Positions 13,778 to 21,071 of a DNA stretch of 25,824 bases are shown here, piece after piece. The notes below the pieces were generated by a model. The model saw only the letters and a list, made by a program, of their open reading frames with translations, did not search any database and had not been told where the DNA came from. Origin of the DNA: Patescibacteria group bacterium (GTDB lineage Bacteria; Patescibacteriota; Minisyncoccia; Phycocordibacterales; UBA6065); the NCBI GenBank assembly GCA_028866595.1, contig JAGWHV010000006.1, positions 1 to 25,824 on the forward strand, written 5' to 3'. The number at the start of each line of letters is the position of its first letter. Positions within the stretch are counted from its first letter, which is position 1. The translations under genes and the position numbers were made by a program.

Positions 13778-14212
13778 ATGCGAAAGACGCTCAAATTCGT
13801 CCGGACAAGCGATGCAGTGCCCGTGCCGAGATATGCTCTCGAGGGCGACGCCGGTTTTGACTTGTATGTGAGCGAAAGGCTCGTAGTTCCACCGCGCGGT
13901 CGGGCGGCGGTGAGCACCGGTTACAAGATCGAGATCCCCGAAGGCTGCGTCGCCATCATATACGAGAAGAGCGGCCTCTCGTTCAAGCATGGCATCATCA
14001 CCTTCGGCAACGTCATCGATTCCGGTTATCGAGGCGAGACTCATGTCGGCGTGTTCAATCTTAGCGATGAGCCATACACATTCGAGCCTGGCCACAAGAT
14101 CGCCCAGATGATAATCCACAGCTACGAGGAGGTAAGATTCAAAGAAGTGAAGGATGGCGAGCTCTCGGCGACCGAGCGCGGCGCTCGCGGCTTCGGCAGC
14201 ACGGGTAAATAA
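13778..14212 (+). CDS. dut: dUTP diphosphatase
   Basis: The 144-residue trimeric-type dUTPase hydrolyses dUTP to dUMP and keeps uracil out of DNA. All five motifs are visible: Asp-Ala-Gly-Phe-Asp-Leu (24-29), Glu-Lys-Ser-Gly-Leu (63-67, motif 2) and Gly-Asn-Val-Ile-Asp-Ser-Gly-Tyr-Arg-Gly-Glu (77-87, with Asp81 catalytic). Motif 4 around Gly-His-Lys-Ile-Ala-Gln-Met (105-111) and the C-terminal P-loop-like Arg-Gly-Ala-Arg-Gly-Phe-Gly-Ser-Thr-Gly (134-143) complete the set. Motif 2 has Glu-Lys where Pro-Arg or Ser-Arg is usual. The start at 13778 is set by the promoter spacing; an upstream ATG at 13742 would overlap tmk. With the dCMP deaminase it gives two routes to dUMP. Confidence 0.96.
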   Translation: MRKTLKFVRTSDAVPVPRYALEGDAGFDLYVSERLVVPPRGRAAVSTGYKIEIPEGCVAIIYEKSGLSFKHGIITFGNVIDSGYRGETHVGVFNLSDEPYTFEPGHKIAQMIIHSYEEVRFKEVKDGELSATERGARGFGSTGK

Positions 14213-14215
14213 TAT
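14210..14215 (+). promoter_or_regulatory. Possible -10 box of argS, overlapping the dut stop codon
   Basis: TAATAT includes the dut TAA stop and is five bases from the argS ATG at 14221. No TG extension. May be an internal leaderless promoter. Confidence 0.4.
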
Positions 14216-14220
14216 CTGAT

Positions 14221-15975
14221 ATGGACATAGAGACACGGCTCAAGACGGCGATAAGAGACGCGCTCCGGGCGGCGGGGATAACCGCGCCCGAGAGCCTCTC
14301 GGCTATCGTTCTCGAGCATCCTGACGATCCGACGCACGGCGATTTCGCGACCACTATCGCTCTCGTCGCCGCTAAAGCGGCCCGGGTGAATCCGCGCGAG
14401 CTCGCGGGAAAGCTCGCCGCCGCCCTCTCTGCCGCTCACATCGAATCTGTCGACCGCGTCGAGACGGCCGGGCCGGGCTTCATCAATTTCTATCTGACGA
14501 CGGGTTATTTCATCCGCGAGCTCGAGACGATCGAGAAGCGCGGCGACCTCTACGGCAATTCGAACGAGCAGCGCGGCAGGCGGGTGCTCGTCGAATACAC
14601 CGACCCGAATCCTTTCAAGGAATTTCACATAGGTCACTTGATGTCGAATGCCATCGGCGAATCGATCGCTCGGCTCATCGCGAGCCAAGGCGCCAAAGTT
14701 CGCCGGATGTGCTATCAGGGCGATTTCGGTTTGCACGTCGCCAAGACGCTCTGGGCGGCCCTGCACCGCGAGGCAGTCGCAACCGGCAGCATCCCAGCCA
14801 AGCGCGCGCCTCTCGCCGAGAGGATCGCTTTTCTCGGCTCTTGTTACGCCGAAGGCTCCCGAGCCTACGAGGATGATCCGGCCGCCAAGCAGGCGATCGA
14901 CGAGCTTAATAAAAAGATCTTTGACGGCAAAGACCGCGCCGTGAACAAGCTCTACAAGCTCGGCAAAAAGTGGAGCCTCCAGCATTTCGAGGAGATATAC
15001 GCCAAACTGGGCACCAAATTCGATTATTACGTCCTCGAGAGCGAGGTCGCTCACGATGGCATCGCCATCGTCGACGAATTCCTCGAGAAAGGCGTATTCG
15101 AGAGATCCGATGGCGCCGTCGTTTTCCACGGCGAGAAGCATGACCCAAAGCTCCATACCCGCGTCTTCATCAACTCGCAGGGCATACCGACATACGAGGC
15201 CAAAGAGCTCGGCCTCAACACCAAAAAATGGAAGAAAGTCCATCCAGACGAGTCGATCATCATCACCGCGAATGAGCAGAATGATTATTTCCGCGTCGTC
15301 ATGAAGGCGCTCGAGCTCATCCTGCCCGAGGCCGCCAAAGCGACCAAGCATATCTCTCACGGCATGCTCCGCTTTGCCGAGGGCAAGATGTCCTCGCGCA
15401 CGGGCAACGTCATCACCGGCGAGTCGCTCATCGCCGACGTCGAGAAGCTCGTTCAGACCAAGCTCGCCCTCCGCGACATGGACGACGATGAAAAGAAAGA
15501 AGCCGCCGAGATCATCGCTGTGGCCGCTATAAAATATTCTATCCTTCGACAGGCGACATCGAGCGACATCGTATACGACTTTGACACGTCGATATCTTTT
15601 GAGGGCGACTCCGGGCCGTACTTGCTCTACACCGCCGTTCGGGCGCAGTCGGTCTTGGACAAAGCCAAGTCAGAGGGCGTGAAGCCGAAGATCGAATGGA
15701 AAGTGACGGACAAACGCGAGATCGGGCTCCTCGAGCGCGAGCTTGTCCGTTTTCCGGAGGTCGTCGCTCGAGCCGCGAGCGAAAAAGCGCCTCACCACGT
15801 CGCCACGTACCTTATCGGGCTGGCGTCTCTCTTTAACGGCTGGTATGCCCGCGTGCCGATCGTCGCTGCTGACGATCCTGGATCGCCGTACAAGGTCGCT
15901 TTGACCCAGGCTGTCCGCATCGTCCTTGCGAATGGTCTCAAATTGCTTGGCATCAAGGTGCCTGATAGGATGTAG
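14221..15975 (+). CDS. argS: Arginyl-tRNA synthetase
   Basis: The 584-residue class I synthetase charges tRNA-Arg. The N-terminal Add-1 tRNA-binding domain (about 1-110) includes His-Gly-Asp-Phe-Ala-Thr and Gly-Pro-Gly-Phe-Ile-Asn-Phe. The catalytic HIGH motif is His-Ile-Gly-His at 136-139, preceded by Asn-Pro-Phe-Lys-Glu-Phe. The second motif is Lys-Met-Ser-Ser-Arg at 389-393, close to the KMSKS consensus, unlike many ArgRS that have lost it. The C-terminal DALR anticodon-binding domain starts near 460 and ends with Leu-Leu-Gly-Ile-Lys-Val-Pro-Asp-Arg-Met. Length is typical. It lies 8 bases after dut and 7 before an unknown gene, in the same dense block. Confidence 0.97.
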   Translation: MDIETRLKTAIRDALRAAGITAPESLSAIVLEHPDDPTHGDFATTIALVAAKAARVNPRELAGKLAAALSAAHIESVDRVETAGPGFINFYLTTGYFIRELETIEKRGDLYGNSNEQRGRRVLVEYTDPNPFKEFHIGHLMSNAIGESIARLIASQGAKVRRMCYQGDFGLHVAKTLWAALHREAVATGSIPAKRAPLAERIAFLGSCYAEGSRAYEDDPAAKQAIDELNKKIFDGKDRAVNKLYKLGKKWSLQHFEEIYAKLGTKFDYYVLESEVAHDGIAIVDEFLEKGVFERSDGAVVFHGEKHDPKLHTRVFINSQGIPTYEAKELGLNTKKWKKVHPDESIIITANEQNDYFRVVMKALELILPEAAKATKHISHGMLRFAEGKMSSRTGNVITGESLIADVEKLVQTKLALRDMDDDEKKEAAEIIAVAAIKYSILRQATSSDIVYDFDTSISFEGDSGPYLLYTAVRAQSVLDKAKSEGVKPKIEWKVTDKREIGLLERELVRFPEVVARAASEKAPHHVATYLIGLASLFNGWYARVPIVAADDPGSPYKVALTQAVRIVLANGLKLLGIKVPDRM

Positions 15976-15982
15976 GTGGACT

Positions 15983-16516
15983 ATGAATTCTTCAACTGTC
16001 GCCGCTCCGGCGATATCAAGCATCGTTCCAAACATCGGCGAGACGATCGCCGCCGTTCTCGCCGCCAAGAGGCGCAAGTATAGGGCGACGAACGCCCCGA
16101 TCGACAATTTTCCATTCCTTCTCGAAGCATCAGGCGCTCGAGACGAGGGAGGGTATCGCGCTTCCTGGTATATGAAAAAGGAAGGCGGCATCTACGTCGG
16201 GTTCTCGGCGTACCGATTCTCCTGGGCGCCATCGGTGAATCCTTTGGTCCATCCCGATACGCGCGAGCACTTGCCGCGTATCGGTCGACGGGCGACGACC
16301 CGCGAGCTTCTCTCTACATGGAACGACAATAGAGCTGAGCTCATGGCTGTCCTCGAGAGCGGCAACCGTCTCATCGCCGTGGGCCGCGATGATCTCAATT
16401 TCGAGACGGCCGCGAGGCTGCGCCTCGACGGGACGAAGCGGCTCGTCCTTGACAGGATAAAGCTCGGCATATCGCTCCGGCTCTCGTCACGCGATCTTAT
16501 CCTTAACCGGATATAG
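15983..16516 (+). CDS. Hypothetical 177-residue protein between argS and ileS
   Basis: I recognise no family. The protein starts Met-Asn-Ser-Ser-Thr-Val-Ala-Ala-Pro and has a basic Lys-Arg-Arg-Lys patch near residue 40. A region rich in Tyr, Trp and Phe follows (about 60-90, including Ala-Ser-Trp-Tyr-Met and Phe-Ser-Trp-Ala-Pro), then a charged helical C-terminal half with many Arg and Leu. No transmembrane segment, signal or metal-binding cluster is seen. The ATG at 15983 is preferred to 15926, which would overlap argS by 50 bases; GGTGG a few bases upstream is a weak Shine-Dalgarno-like match. Placement between two synthetase genes suggests cotranscription, not function. Confidence 0.6.
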   Translation: MNSSTVAAPAISSIVPNIGETIAAVLAAKRRKYRATNAPIDNFPFLLEASGARDEGGYRASWYMKKEGGIYVGFSAYRFSWAPSVNPLVHPDTREHLPRIGRRATTRELLSTWNDNRAELMAVLESGNRLIAVGRDDLNFETAARLRLDGTKRLVLDRIKLGISLRLSSRDLILNRI

Positions 16517-16556
16517 GCCGTGAGGGAGCTTTTTTCTTTCAAAAATCGTGAAAAAT

Positions 16557-16565
16557 TGCTAGTGT
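16557..16565 (+). promoter_or_regulatory. Extended -10 promoter of ileS
   Basis: TGC plus TAGTGT (16560-16565), eight bases, then ATG at 16574. The hexamer is weaker than others here. The 57-base gap before ileS also contains a T-run (16530-16535) with no clear stem. Confidence 0.4.
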
Positions 16566-16573
16566 AAAGGCCT

Positions 16574-19500
16574 ATGGCGGAAGCTAAGCAGCCGAAAACG
16601 AAACTCGTCGAGATAGAAGAACGCGTCCTCGCGTTCTGGAATGAGCGCGAGATATTCCAGAGGTCGCTCGACAAGACCGCGGCGACCGGCAAAAGCCGCG
16701 AGTTTGTCTTTTACGATGGGCCGCCGTTCGCGAACGGCTTGCCGCACTATGGCCACATGCTCGCGTCCTTTATCAAAGACGCTGTCCCGCGCTACAAGAC
16801 CATGCGCGGCTACCACGTCTCGCGGCGTTGGGGCTGGGATTGCCACGGCTTGCCCGTCGAGAACCTCGTCGAGAAAGAGCTCGGCCTCAAGACGAAGAAC
16901 GAGATCGTCGACTATGGCCTTGAAAAGTTCAACGACGTCGCTCGCGAGAGCGTCCTCCGTTACGCTCACGATTGGCGCACTATCATCCCGCGCATCGGCC
17001 GCTGGGTAGACATGGACAATGATTATCGGACGATGGATGCCGTCTATACCCAATCCGTCTGGTGGGTCTTCAAGACGCTTTTCGACAAAGGCCTCGTCTA
17101 TGAGGGCTTCAAAGCCATGCATGTCTGTCCGCGCTGCGGCACGACTCTGTCCAATTTCGAGGTCAATCAGGGGTACAAGGATATCACCGACATATCCGCG
17201 TATGTGAAATTTCGTCTGAAGAAGACCAATCGGGGCGATGCACCAGAGAAGCCGACGTTTTTCCTGGCCTGGACGACGACGCCGTGGACATTGCCGGGCA
17301 ATGCCGCCTTGGCTGTCGGCGCTGACATCGATTATGCCTGCGTCTCGTACGATGGCGCGTATTACCTGATCGCTCGCGACCGCGTCGCCGACGTCTTTGC
17401 CGGCAAAGAGCATTCGCTCGGGCCGGTCGTGAAGGGCCGCGAACTCGTCGGCTCCGAATACGAGCCGGTCTTCACGTACTATGCGGACGACGAATCTCTC
17501 AAGGACCGCAAGAATGGCTGGAAAGTATATCCTGCCGATTTCGTCACTATCGAAGACGGCACGGGCATCGTCCATATCGCTCCGGCTTTCGGCGAAGACG
17601 ATCTCGGGCTCGGACAGGCCCGAAACCTGCCTTTCATCCAGCACGTCTCCATGAATGGCTTATTCAAGCCGGAAGTTTCCGATTTCGCTGGCATGAACGT
17701 CAAGCCGAAAGGCGATGGCCCGAATGACCACCAGAAAGCCGACATCGAAGTCATCAAATGGCTGGCCCATCGCGGATCGCTCTTCGACAAGAAGAAGATC
17801 ATCCATTCCTATCCGCATTGCTGGCGCTGCGATACGCCGCTTCTCAATTACGCGACGTCATCATGGTTCGTTCGAGTGACCGCTTTCAAAGACAAGCTCG
17901 TCGCCGCGAACAAGAAAGTCTCATGGGTACCAGGAGACATTCGCGATGGCAGGTTCGGCAAATGGCTCGAAGGCGCCCGCGACTGGGCCATATCGCGCTC
18001 GCGCTTCTGGGGCGCACCGATACCCGTCTGGCGCGGCGTCGATTCGGGCGATATATATGCGGTCGGCTCTCTTGACGACCTCGGGCGCATCGTCAAGCGG
18101 TCGGGCAATTCCTATGTCCTCATGCGCCACGGCGAGTCGGTCTCGAATGCTCGGGGCGTGTCGAATTCTGATCATAGGCAGACGGACAAATATCCCTTGA
18201 CTGAAAAAGGCAGGGCCGAAGTCTCTGCCCGCATCCGAGAGATCGCCGCGATGAACGGCGGCAAAGGCCCGGACGTCATCGTCGCCTCGGACTTCCTCCG
18301 TACAAAAGAAACCGCCCGGATGATCGCGGACGCTTGCGGCATGCCGGAGAACGATATTGTCTATGACGTCCGGCTGCGAGAATACGGAGTTGGTCCAGAA
18401 AGGGAAGGCAAATCATGGGCCGAGACGGACAAGCATGTTCGTACTCATGGCTTGTATCCGGGCATGGAGACGCCAGCCGAGCTCAAAAAACGCGTCTTCG
18501 AAGCGCTTTTCGACATCGACAGGCGCTATAGCGGCAAGCATATCCTCATCGTGAGCCACGGTTCGCCTCTCAACACCCTCATGCACGGCGTAGCCGAGAC
18601 GCCGAGCGCGGACAAGGTCCTTCACGACATGCGCCGTTTTTTTCAGAAGACGGGCGAAGTGCACGAGCTCGATTTTGTGCCGTTCCCGCACAATCGCGAT
18701 TTCGACCTTGATCTTCATAGGCCGTATATAGATGAAGTTGAATGCGCCGCGCCGGCCGGCGCGGCGCATCCTGGCGAGAAACTCGTCCGCGCGCCGGAAG
18801 TCTTCGACTGCTGGTTCGAATCCGGTTCGATGCCGTACGGCGAAGCCTGCTACGCCGGCCACCACACGCCGCACTTCGATCCAAAAGGACGGCTGGGAGG
18901 CCTCTTCGGCAAGGTCGGATGGCCCGCTGATTTCATCGCCGAAGGCCTCGATCAGACGCGCGGCTGGTTCTATTCGATGATGGTGCTCGGCGTCGGCCTT
19001 TTCGGCGAGAGCCCATTCAAAAACGTGGTAGTGAACGGCATCATCCTCGCCGAGAACGGCGAAAAGATGTCGAAGCGCCTCCAGAATTATCCTGATCCGG
19101 TGAAGATCATCGAAACATACGGAGCGGATTCGCTGCGCTATTACTTGCTCTCGTCGCCTGTCGTCGAAGCACAGGATTTGAGGTTCACGGAGAAGGGGGT
19201 GGACGAAGTCTCGAAGAAGCTCATCCAGAGGCTCGACAATGTCCTCGCGTTTTATGAGATGTATGCGGGGGAGAAAGAAGCGGCCGGCGCCGCGGCGGCG
19301 CCGGCCGCCACCATCCTCGACCGCTTTATCGCCGCCCGGCTCTTCGAGACGCGCGACGAGGTCACCGCCGGCCTCGACGCCTATGAGCTCGACCGCGCCG
19401 CCCGGCCGCTCATGAGCTTCGTCGATGACCTCTCGACATGGTATATACGCCGCTCTCGCGATCGCTTCAAAGCCGAAGCCGACGACTCCGCGGCCATGGC

Positions 19501-20155
19501 CGATAGGGCCGCCGCTCTCGCGACGACGCGCTTCGTCCTTCGCGAATTCGCCAAGATCGCCGCACCCTTCATCCCTTTCTACGCGGAGTATATCTATGGC
19601 CGGGTAAAACGCCCTTCCGATCCAGAGAGCGTCCATCTCGCCGATTGGCCGGCCGAGCAGGCGGTCGACGCCGCGACCTTGAAAGACATGCAAGAGACGC
19701 GCCGGCTCGTCACCCTCGCTCTCCAAGAGCGCTCCAAGGCGAATATCAAAGTCCGCCAGCCTCTCGCCAAGCTCTCGATAAAGAATGCTTCTCTCGGCAA
19801 AGAATACGCAGATCTCATCAAGGACGAAGTCAACGTCAAGACGGTTGTCGTCGACGCAAACCTCGCGGCGGATACTTCTCTCGACATCGTGGTCACCGAA
19901 GAATTGCGCCGCGAAGGCATCGCCCGCGACCTTATCCGCGCTATCCAAGACTTGCGCAAAAAAGAGAATCTCACGGTGGGAGACAGAGTCGCCTTGCTCC
20001 TCGACTCGGATGAAAAAGCGAAAGAGCTCGTCCGAGCTTTCGAGCGCGATATCCGTCGCATCACTCTCGTAAGCGGCATCGAATATGCCCAGTTGCCGCG
20101 CGCCGGCGAGCTTTCCATAGAGGAATATCGCTTCAAGATCGCCCTCAAACGTTAG
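16574..20155 (+). CDS. ileS: Isoleucyl-tRNA synthetase with an inserted histidine-phosphatase domain
   Basis: At 1193 residues this is about 150-250 longer than usual IleRS. HIGH is His-Tyr-Gly-His at 58-61, in the Pro-Phe-Ala-Asn-Gly-Leu-Pro context of the eukaryote-like type 2 enzymes. The CP1 editing domain has Thr-Thr-Thr-Pro-Trp-Thr-Leu-Pro and Gly-Ile-Val-His-Ile-Ala-Pro-Ala-Phe-Gly-Glu-Asp. Cysteine pairs at 185/188 and 416/419 may bind zinc. KMSKS is Lys-Met-Ser-Lys-Arg at 831-835, followed by an anticodon-binding domain with Trp-Tyr-Ile-Arg-Arg-Ser-Arg. Between Arg-Phe-Trp-Gly-Ala-Pro-Ile-Pro-Val-Trp and the conserved Phe-Asp-Cys-Trp-Phe-Glu-Ser-Gly segment lies an extra block at about 512-708. 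It has Arg518-His519-Gly, Arg576 in Leu-Arg-Thr-Lys-Glu-Thr-Ala, and Ser-His662-Gly, which are histidine-phosphatase catalytic motifs. IleRS activity looks intact; the role of the insert is unknown. Confidence 0.93.
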   Translation: MAEAKQPKTKLVEIEERVLAFWNEREIFQRSLDKTAATGKSREFVFYDGPPFANGLPHYGHMLASFIKDAVPRYKTMRGYHVSRRWGWDCHGLPVENLVEKELGLKTKNEIVDYGLEKFNDVARESVLRYAHDWRTIIPRIGRWVDMDNDYRTMDAVYTQSVWWVFKTLFDKGLVYEGFKAMHVCPRCGTTLSNFEVNQGYKDITDISAYVKFRLKKTNRGDAPEKPTFFLAWTTTPWTLPGNAALAVGADIDYACVSYDGAYYLIARDRVADVFAGKEHSLGPVVKGRELVGSEYEPVFTYYADDESLKDRKNGWKVYPADFVTIEDGTGIVHIAPAFGEDDLGLGQARNLPFIQHVSMNGLFKPEVSDFAGMNVKPKGDGPNDHQKADIEVIKWLAHRGSLFDKKKIIHSYPHCWRCDTPLLNYATSSWFVRVTAFKDKLVAANKKVSWVPGDIRDGRFGKWLEGARDWAISRSRFWGAPIPVWRGVDSGDIYAVGSLDDLGRIVKRSGNSYVLMRHGESVSNARGVSNSDHRQTDKYPLTEKGRAEVSARIREIAAMNGGKGPDVIVASDFLRTKETARMIADACGMPENDIVYDVRLREYGVGPEREGKSWAETDKHVRTHGLYPGMETPAELKKRVFEALFDIDRRYSGKHILIVSHGSPLNTLMHGVAETPSADKVLHDMRRFFQKTGEVHELDFVPFPHNRDFDLDLHRPYIDEVECAAPAGAAHPGEKLVRAPEVFDCWFESGSMPYGEACYAGHHTPHFDPKGRLGGLFGKVGWPADFIAEGLDQTRGWFYSMMVLGVGLFGESPFKNVVVNGIILAENGEKMSKRLQNYPDPVKIIETYGADSLRYYLLSSPVVEAQDLRFTEKGVDEVSKKLIQRLDNVLAFYEMYAGEKEAAGAAAAPAATILDRFIAARLFETRDEVTAGLDAYELDRAARPLMSFVDDLSTWYIRRSRDRFKAEADDSAAMADRAAALATTRFVLREFAKIAAPFIPFYAEYIYGRVKRPSDPESVHLADWPAEQAVDAATLKDMQETRRLVTLALQERSKANIKVRQPLAKLSIKNASLGKEYADLIKDEVNVKTVVVDANLAADTSLDIVVTEELRREGIARDLIRAIQDLRKKENLTVGDRVALLLDSDEKAKELVRAFERDIRRITLVSGIEYAQLPRAGELSIEEYRFKIALKR
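18107..18697 (+). other. Histidine-phosphatase (phosphoglycerate-mutase-like) domain inserted in ileS
   Basis: This covers about residues 512-708 of IleRS. In order: the nucleophile motif Leu-Met-Arg-His-Gly-Glu-Ser (His519), Tyr-Pro-Leu-Thr-Glu-Lys-Gly-Arg-Ala-Glu typical of the family, Ala-Ser-Asp-Phe-Leu-Arg-Thr-Lys-Glu-Thr-Ala (Arg576), and Leu-Ile-Val-Ser-His-Gly-Ser-Pro-Leu (His662). All catalytic positions I can judge are kept, so it is probably active. It is in frame with no stop and has the same codon style as the flanks. The flanking IleRS sequence resumes at Asp-Leu-His-Arg-Pro-Tyr-Ile-Asp (713-720). Domain edges are approximate. Confidence 0.88.
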
Positions 20156-20156
20156 G

Positions 20157-20184
20157 TTGACTTTTGGACGTTCTACGGTACAGT
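20157..20184 (+). promoter_or_regulatory. Promoter of the 41-residue membrane protein gene (leaderless)
   Basis: TTGACT (20157-20162), 16 bases, TACAGT (20179-20184), eight bases, ATG at 20193. One of the better -35 boxes in the window; it begins two bases after the ileS stop. Confidence 0.55.
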
Positions 20185-20192
20185 ATTGTCAG

Positions 20193-20318
20193 ATGAATAC
20201 CCCAGCGCTCACGTGGGCCGGCCTTGTGGCCCTCATCGCCGTCGCTGTATACGTCGTCGTATCGGTCGTAAACGAGATCCTCTCGTTCGGCGCCCTCTTC
20301 TCCCACCTCATGAAGTAG
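20193..20318 (+). CDS. 41-residue single-pass membrane microprotein
   Basis: This short frame starts Met-Asn-Thr-Pro-Ala-Leu-Thr-Trp and has one hydrophobic helix (about residues 7-27, rich in Val, Ala and Leu). A short amphipathic tail ends Phe-Ser-His-Leu-Met-Lys. It has a near-consensus promoter with start-site spacing right at the ATG and a terminator shortly after the stop, so it has a complete small transcription unit. I know no family. The size and shape suit a membrane-complex accessory subunit or small regulatory peptide; this is inference. Start chosen for its -10 spacing. Confidence 0.6.
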   Translation: MNTPALTWAGLVALIAVAVYVVVSVVNEILSFGALFSHLMK

Positions 20319-20336
20319 GGCAGCCAGCCATTTTGA

Positions 20337-20369
20337 AAAACCCCTTCGCATAAAGGGAGTTTTATTTTT
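20337..20369 (+). terminator. Terminator after the microprotein gene
   Basis: A roughly 10-bp stem (20337-20346 with 20353-20363, one bulge, 6-nt loop) is followed by T-rich sequence to 20369. It also closes ileS read-through. Confidence 0.7.
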
Positions 20370-20390
20370 GCCTCCGTCCGGGGCGCGTAA

Positions 20391-20415
20391 TAAAAATCCC
20401 GCGTTAACGCGGGAT
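20391..20415 (-). terminator. Terminator overlapping the gmk stop codon
   Basis: On the minus strand an 8-bp GC-rich stem (20415-20408 with 20403-20396), loop TTAA, then five T (complement of 20391-20395 region). The gmk TAA stop is in the loop and stem. Confidence 0.8.
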
Positions 20416-21009
20416 CGAAGCAGTCATAAGAGCGCGAAGGATTTGAGTCACCGCCTTCTCACGATCATCGTTCACGATGATGCAGTCGAAGGCGCTCGTC
20501 CTGTCGAGCTCCCATTTGGCGGTCTCGAGCCGCCGGGCGAGCTCTTCCGGGGCGATATCCGGTTCGCGCGCCGAGATCCGTCGCCGAAACGTGGCGTAGA
20601 CGTCGGGGCCGGGCACGGTGATGAACACCCCGAGCATCGCTTCCTGGATCTCGCCGTCGGCATGCGCCTTGAGGTTGAGATAACCCTGGACGTCGATGTT
20701 CAGGATGACTTTGCCGTAGCGCCGAAGAGCGCTCACGAGGTCCGCGCGCCGGGTGCCGTACTTGCGGCCATGGACGAGAGCGGTCTCGATGAATTCGCCA
20801 CACTGTTCGCGGAGGGCGAATTGGAAGGGCGAGAGGAAACGATAGTGGACGCCGTCCACTTCGCCGTCTCGAGGCGGCCGGGTCGTCGTCGTGATGCATC
20901 GCCTGAAAGGCGACCGGCGGACGATCATGTCGGTGAGCGTCGTCTTGCCTGAGCCCGAGGGCCCGGCGAGGACTCCAAGGATAGGTGCGGGAGAATATGC
21001 GGGATTCAT
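20404..21009 (-). CDS. gmk: Guanylate kinase
   Basis: The 201-residue kinase converts GMP to GDP (and dGMP to dGDP). The P-loop is Gly-Pro-Ser-Gly-Ser-Gly-Lys-Thr-Thr (16-24). The GMP-binding region has Thr-Thr-Arg-Pro-Pro-Arg-Asp-Gly-Glu-Val-Asp-Gly-Val-His-Tyr-Arg-Phe, then Glu-Phe-Ile-Glu and Tyr-Gly-Thr, and the core strand Val-Ile-Leu-Asn-Ile-Asp-Val-Gln-Gly. Length is normal. I start at the ATG at 21009; an upstream TTG (21045) would add a leader-like 12 residues and overlap the promoter. It is divergent from the recO-like gene, with 62 bases between the two ATGs. Confidence 0.94.
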   Translation of the reverse strand: MNPAYSPAPILGVLAGPSGSGKTTLTDMIVRRSPFRRCITTTTRPPRDGEVDGVHYRFLSPFQFALREQCGEFIETALVHGRKYGTRRADLVSALRRYGKVILNIDVQGYLNLKAHADGEIQEAMLGVFITVPGPDVYATFRRRISAREPDIAPEELARRLETAKWELDRTSAFDCIIVNDDREKAVTQILRALMTASIPR

Positions 21010-21017
21010 CTGCACAA

Positions 21018-21045
21018 GTTCTATCAAATGGTAGGGGAAAGGCAA
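21018..21045 (-). promoter_or_regulatory. Promoter of gmk
   Basis: On the minus strand TTGCCT (21045-21040), 16 bases ending in TGA, TAGAAC (21023-21018), eight bases, ATG at 21009. The -10 is imperfect but has the TG extension. Confidence 0.4.
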
Positions 21046-21055
21046 GGGCTCGATT

Positions 21056-21064
21056 TGCTACAAT
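21056..21064 (+). promoter_or_regulatory. Extended -10 promoter of the recO-like gene (leaderless)
   Basis: TGC plus TACAAT (21059-21064), seven bases, ATG at 21072. It favours this ATG over an upstream in-frame ATG at 20985, which is inside gmk on the other strand. Confidence 0.6.
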
Positions 21065-21071
21065 CATCGAC

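Noticed and set aside
14122..15360. 412-codon open frame on the minus strand, antisense to argS and dut
   Set aside because: Mirror of two well-recognised genes; composition (Asp/Arg/Leu/Gly-rich) is that of a shadow frame.
16559..17644. 361-codon minus-strand open frame opposite the start of ileS
   Set aside because: Shadow of the HIGH and editing domain region; no motifs.
18413..19948. 511-codon open frame on the minus strand, antisense to ileS
   Set aside because: It is the mirror of a well-supported IleRS coding region. Such long antisense frames arise from the C-ending, GC-rich codon use here; no domain is recognisable and it has no promoter.
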